Shown here: positions 5,903-6,888 of the stretch, one piece after another
Position numbering within the stretch: position 1 is the stretch's first letter
How the letters are laid out: every line of letters starts with the position of its first letter
Notes under the pieces: generated by a model
Seen by the model: the letters and a program-made list of their open reading frames with translations, nothing else
Told to the model about the DNA's origin: nothing
Databases searched by the model: none
DNA from: Comamonadaceae bacterium
GTDB lineage: Bacteria; Pseudomonadota; Gammaproteobacteria; Burkholderiales; Burkholderiaceae_C
DNA: 6,888 bases
Reading direction: 5' to 3'
NCBI GenBank assembly: GCA_947460165.1
Contig: CANHKH010000180.1
Location: 1-6,888, forward strand
Translations under genes and position numbers: made by a program

Positions 5903-6888
5903 ACACCCCCTTGTTGCGGGTCGACCAATTGGTCAAGCACTTTCCCGTGCAAAAAGGATTTTTTAGCCGCCAAAAGGCCGTGGTGCACGCGGTCGACGGC
6001 CTGAGCTTTGAGCTGCACGCGGGTGAGACCATGGCCTTGGTGGGCGAGTCGGGCTGCGGCAAGTCCACCGTGGGCCGCCTGGTGCTGCGTTTGCTGGAGG
6101 CCACCTCGGGCAAGGTGTGGTTTGAAGGCCAAGACCTCATGGCCTTGCCCCCAGAGCGCATGCGGCAAGCCCGCAGGCACCTGCAAATGATTTTTCAGGA
6201 CCCGTACTCCTCGCTCAACCCCCGCATGACGGTGGAGCAAACGCTGACCGAGCCGCTGGCCCTGCACGGCTTGGCCACCGGCAGGCACCACGAGCGGGCG
6301 GTGGAGCTGATGGACTTGGTGGGCCTGTCGCCCCAGTACCTGCAGCGCTACCCGCATGAGTTTTCAGGCGGTCAGCGCCAGCGCATTGGCATTGCGCGGG
6401 CCTTGGCGGTAGAACCCAAATTGATTGTGTGCGACGAGGCGGTTTCCGCCTTGGACGTGTCCATACAAGCGCAGGTCATCAACCTCTTGCAAGACCTGCA
6501 AAAGCGACTGGGCCTGGCCTATGTGTTCATTGCGCACGACCTGGCGGTGGTCAAGCACATTGCTTCCCATGTGGCGGTGATGTACTTGGGCCACATGGTG
6601 GAGTACTCTAGCAAGCGCAGCTTGTTTGCCGCGCCCCGCCACCCCTACACCCAGGCCTTGCTGTCGGCCATTCCGCTGCCCGAGCCTGGTCTGAAGCGCG
6701 AGCGCGTGCTGCTCCAAGGCGATGTGCCCAACCCCATCAACCCGCCCTCGGGTTGCCGCTTTCGAACCCGTTGCCCACACGCACAAGAGCGCTGCGCGCA
6801 AGAGGTGCCCGTGCTGCGCCCCACCGATGCCAGCGCCAGCCACCTGGTGGCCTGCCATTTTTGGGAACAGATTGAGGCGCCCCAGACC
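5899..6888 (+). CDS. Peptide-type ABC transporter ATP-binding protein, DppF/OppF-like (3' end not reached)
   Basis: This is the second ATPase of the importer, expected to form a heterodimer with the DppD-like subunit. The frame runs 330 codons to the window edge with no stop; family members are about 320-340 aa, so only a few residues should be missing. Motifs are Walker A GESGCGKS (49-56), Q-loop Gln100 in FQDPYSSLNP, signature FSGGQRQR (155-162), Walker B LIVCDEA (175-181) with Glu180, VSALDVSIQAQ (182-192), and switch His213 in AHDLA. The DEAVSALDVS wording and the insert FPVQKGFFSRQKAVVHAVD near the N-terminus are typical of the F subunit rather than D. The C-terminal extension carries Cys286, Cys292, Cys299 and Cys319. 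The start is ATG 5899, overlapping the preceding stop by ATGA, with a perfect GGAGG at 5887-5891 seven bases upstream. Both ATPase catalytic sets look intact. Confidence 0.94.
   Translation, partial: MNTPLLRVDQLVKHFPVQKGFFSRQKAVVHAVDGLSFELHAGETMALVGESGCGKSTVGRLVLRLLEATSGKVWFEGQDLMALPPERMRQARRHLQMIFQDPYSSLNPRMTVEQTLTEPLALHGLATGRHHERAVELMDLVGLSPQYLQRYPHEFSGGQRQRIGIARALAVEPKLIVCDEAVSALDVSIQAQVINLLQDLQKRLGLAYVFIAHDLAVVKHIASHVAVMYLGHMVEYSSKRSLFAAPRHPYTQALLSAIPLPEPGLKRERVLLQGDVPNPINPPSGCRFRTRCPHAQERCAQEVPVLRPTDASASHLVACHFWEQIEAPQT

Noticed and set aside
4919..6888. Tandem duplication of one ATPase gene
   Set aside because: The two ATPases share only the expected family motifs and have D-type and F-type features respectively, so they are ancient paralogues and not a recent repeat.

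Overview
The window looks like chromosomal DNA from a GC-rich betaproteobacterium, most likely Burkholderiales and possibly Comamonadaceae. This is a judgement from codon style, protein flavour and tight ATGA gene junctions; there is no rRNA or marker gene to confirm it. All six supported genes lie on the + strand and fill nearly the whole window. I saw no tRNA, rRNA, CRISPR array, insertion sequence or phage gene.

The left module (1-3973) is a three-gene acyl-CoA set. It holds the 3' part of a CaiC-type AMP-forming acyl-CoA ligase whose start lies before base 1, a PaaK-type (phenylacetate-CoA ligase family) enzyme of 451 aa, and a 395 aa thiolase-family protein that overlaps the PaaK-like gene by ATGA. 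Together they suggest activation of one or two carboxylic acids to CoA thioesters followed by thiolytic cleavage or condensation. No dehydrogenase or hydratase is present in the window, and the substrate cannot be read from the sequence.

A 220-base, visibly AT-richer gap (3974-4193) separates the modules. It contains a TATAAA box, a small hairpin followed by six Ts, and a GAGAG ribosome binding site that fixes the next start.

The right module (4194 to the end) is a DUF1028 protein (Ntn-hydrolase-like fold) followed by two peptide-type ABC transporter ATPases, DppD/OppD-like and DppF/OppF-like. All three are joined by ATGA overlaps. The last gene is still open at base 6888. The simplest reading is an importer for a peptide-like or amide-containing solute, co-translated with a cytosolic enzyme that may process it. 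The binding protein and permeases are not in the window.

Nothing here is a clearly new defence or mobile system. The most interesting points are the uncharacterised DUF1028-transporter coupling, the thiolase with an altered NEAF motif, and the unassigned two-ligase plus thiolase pathway.
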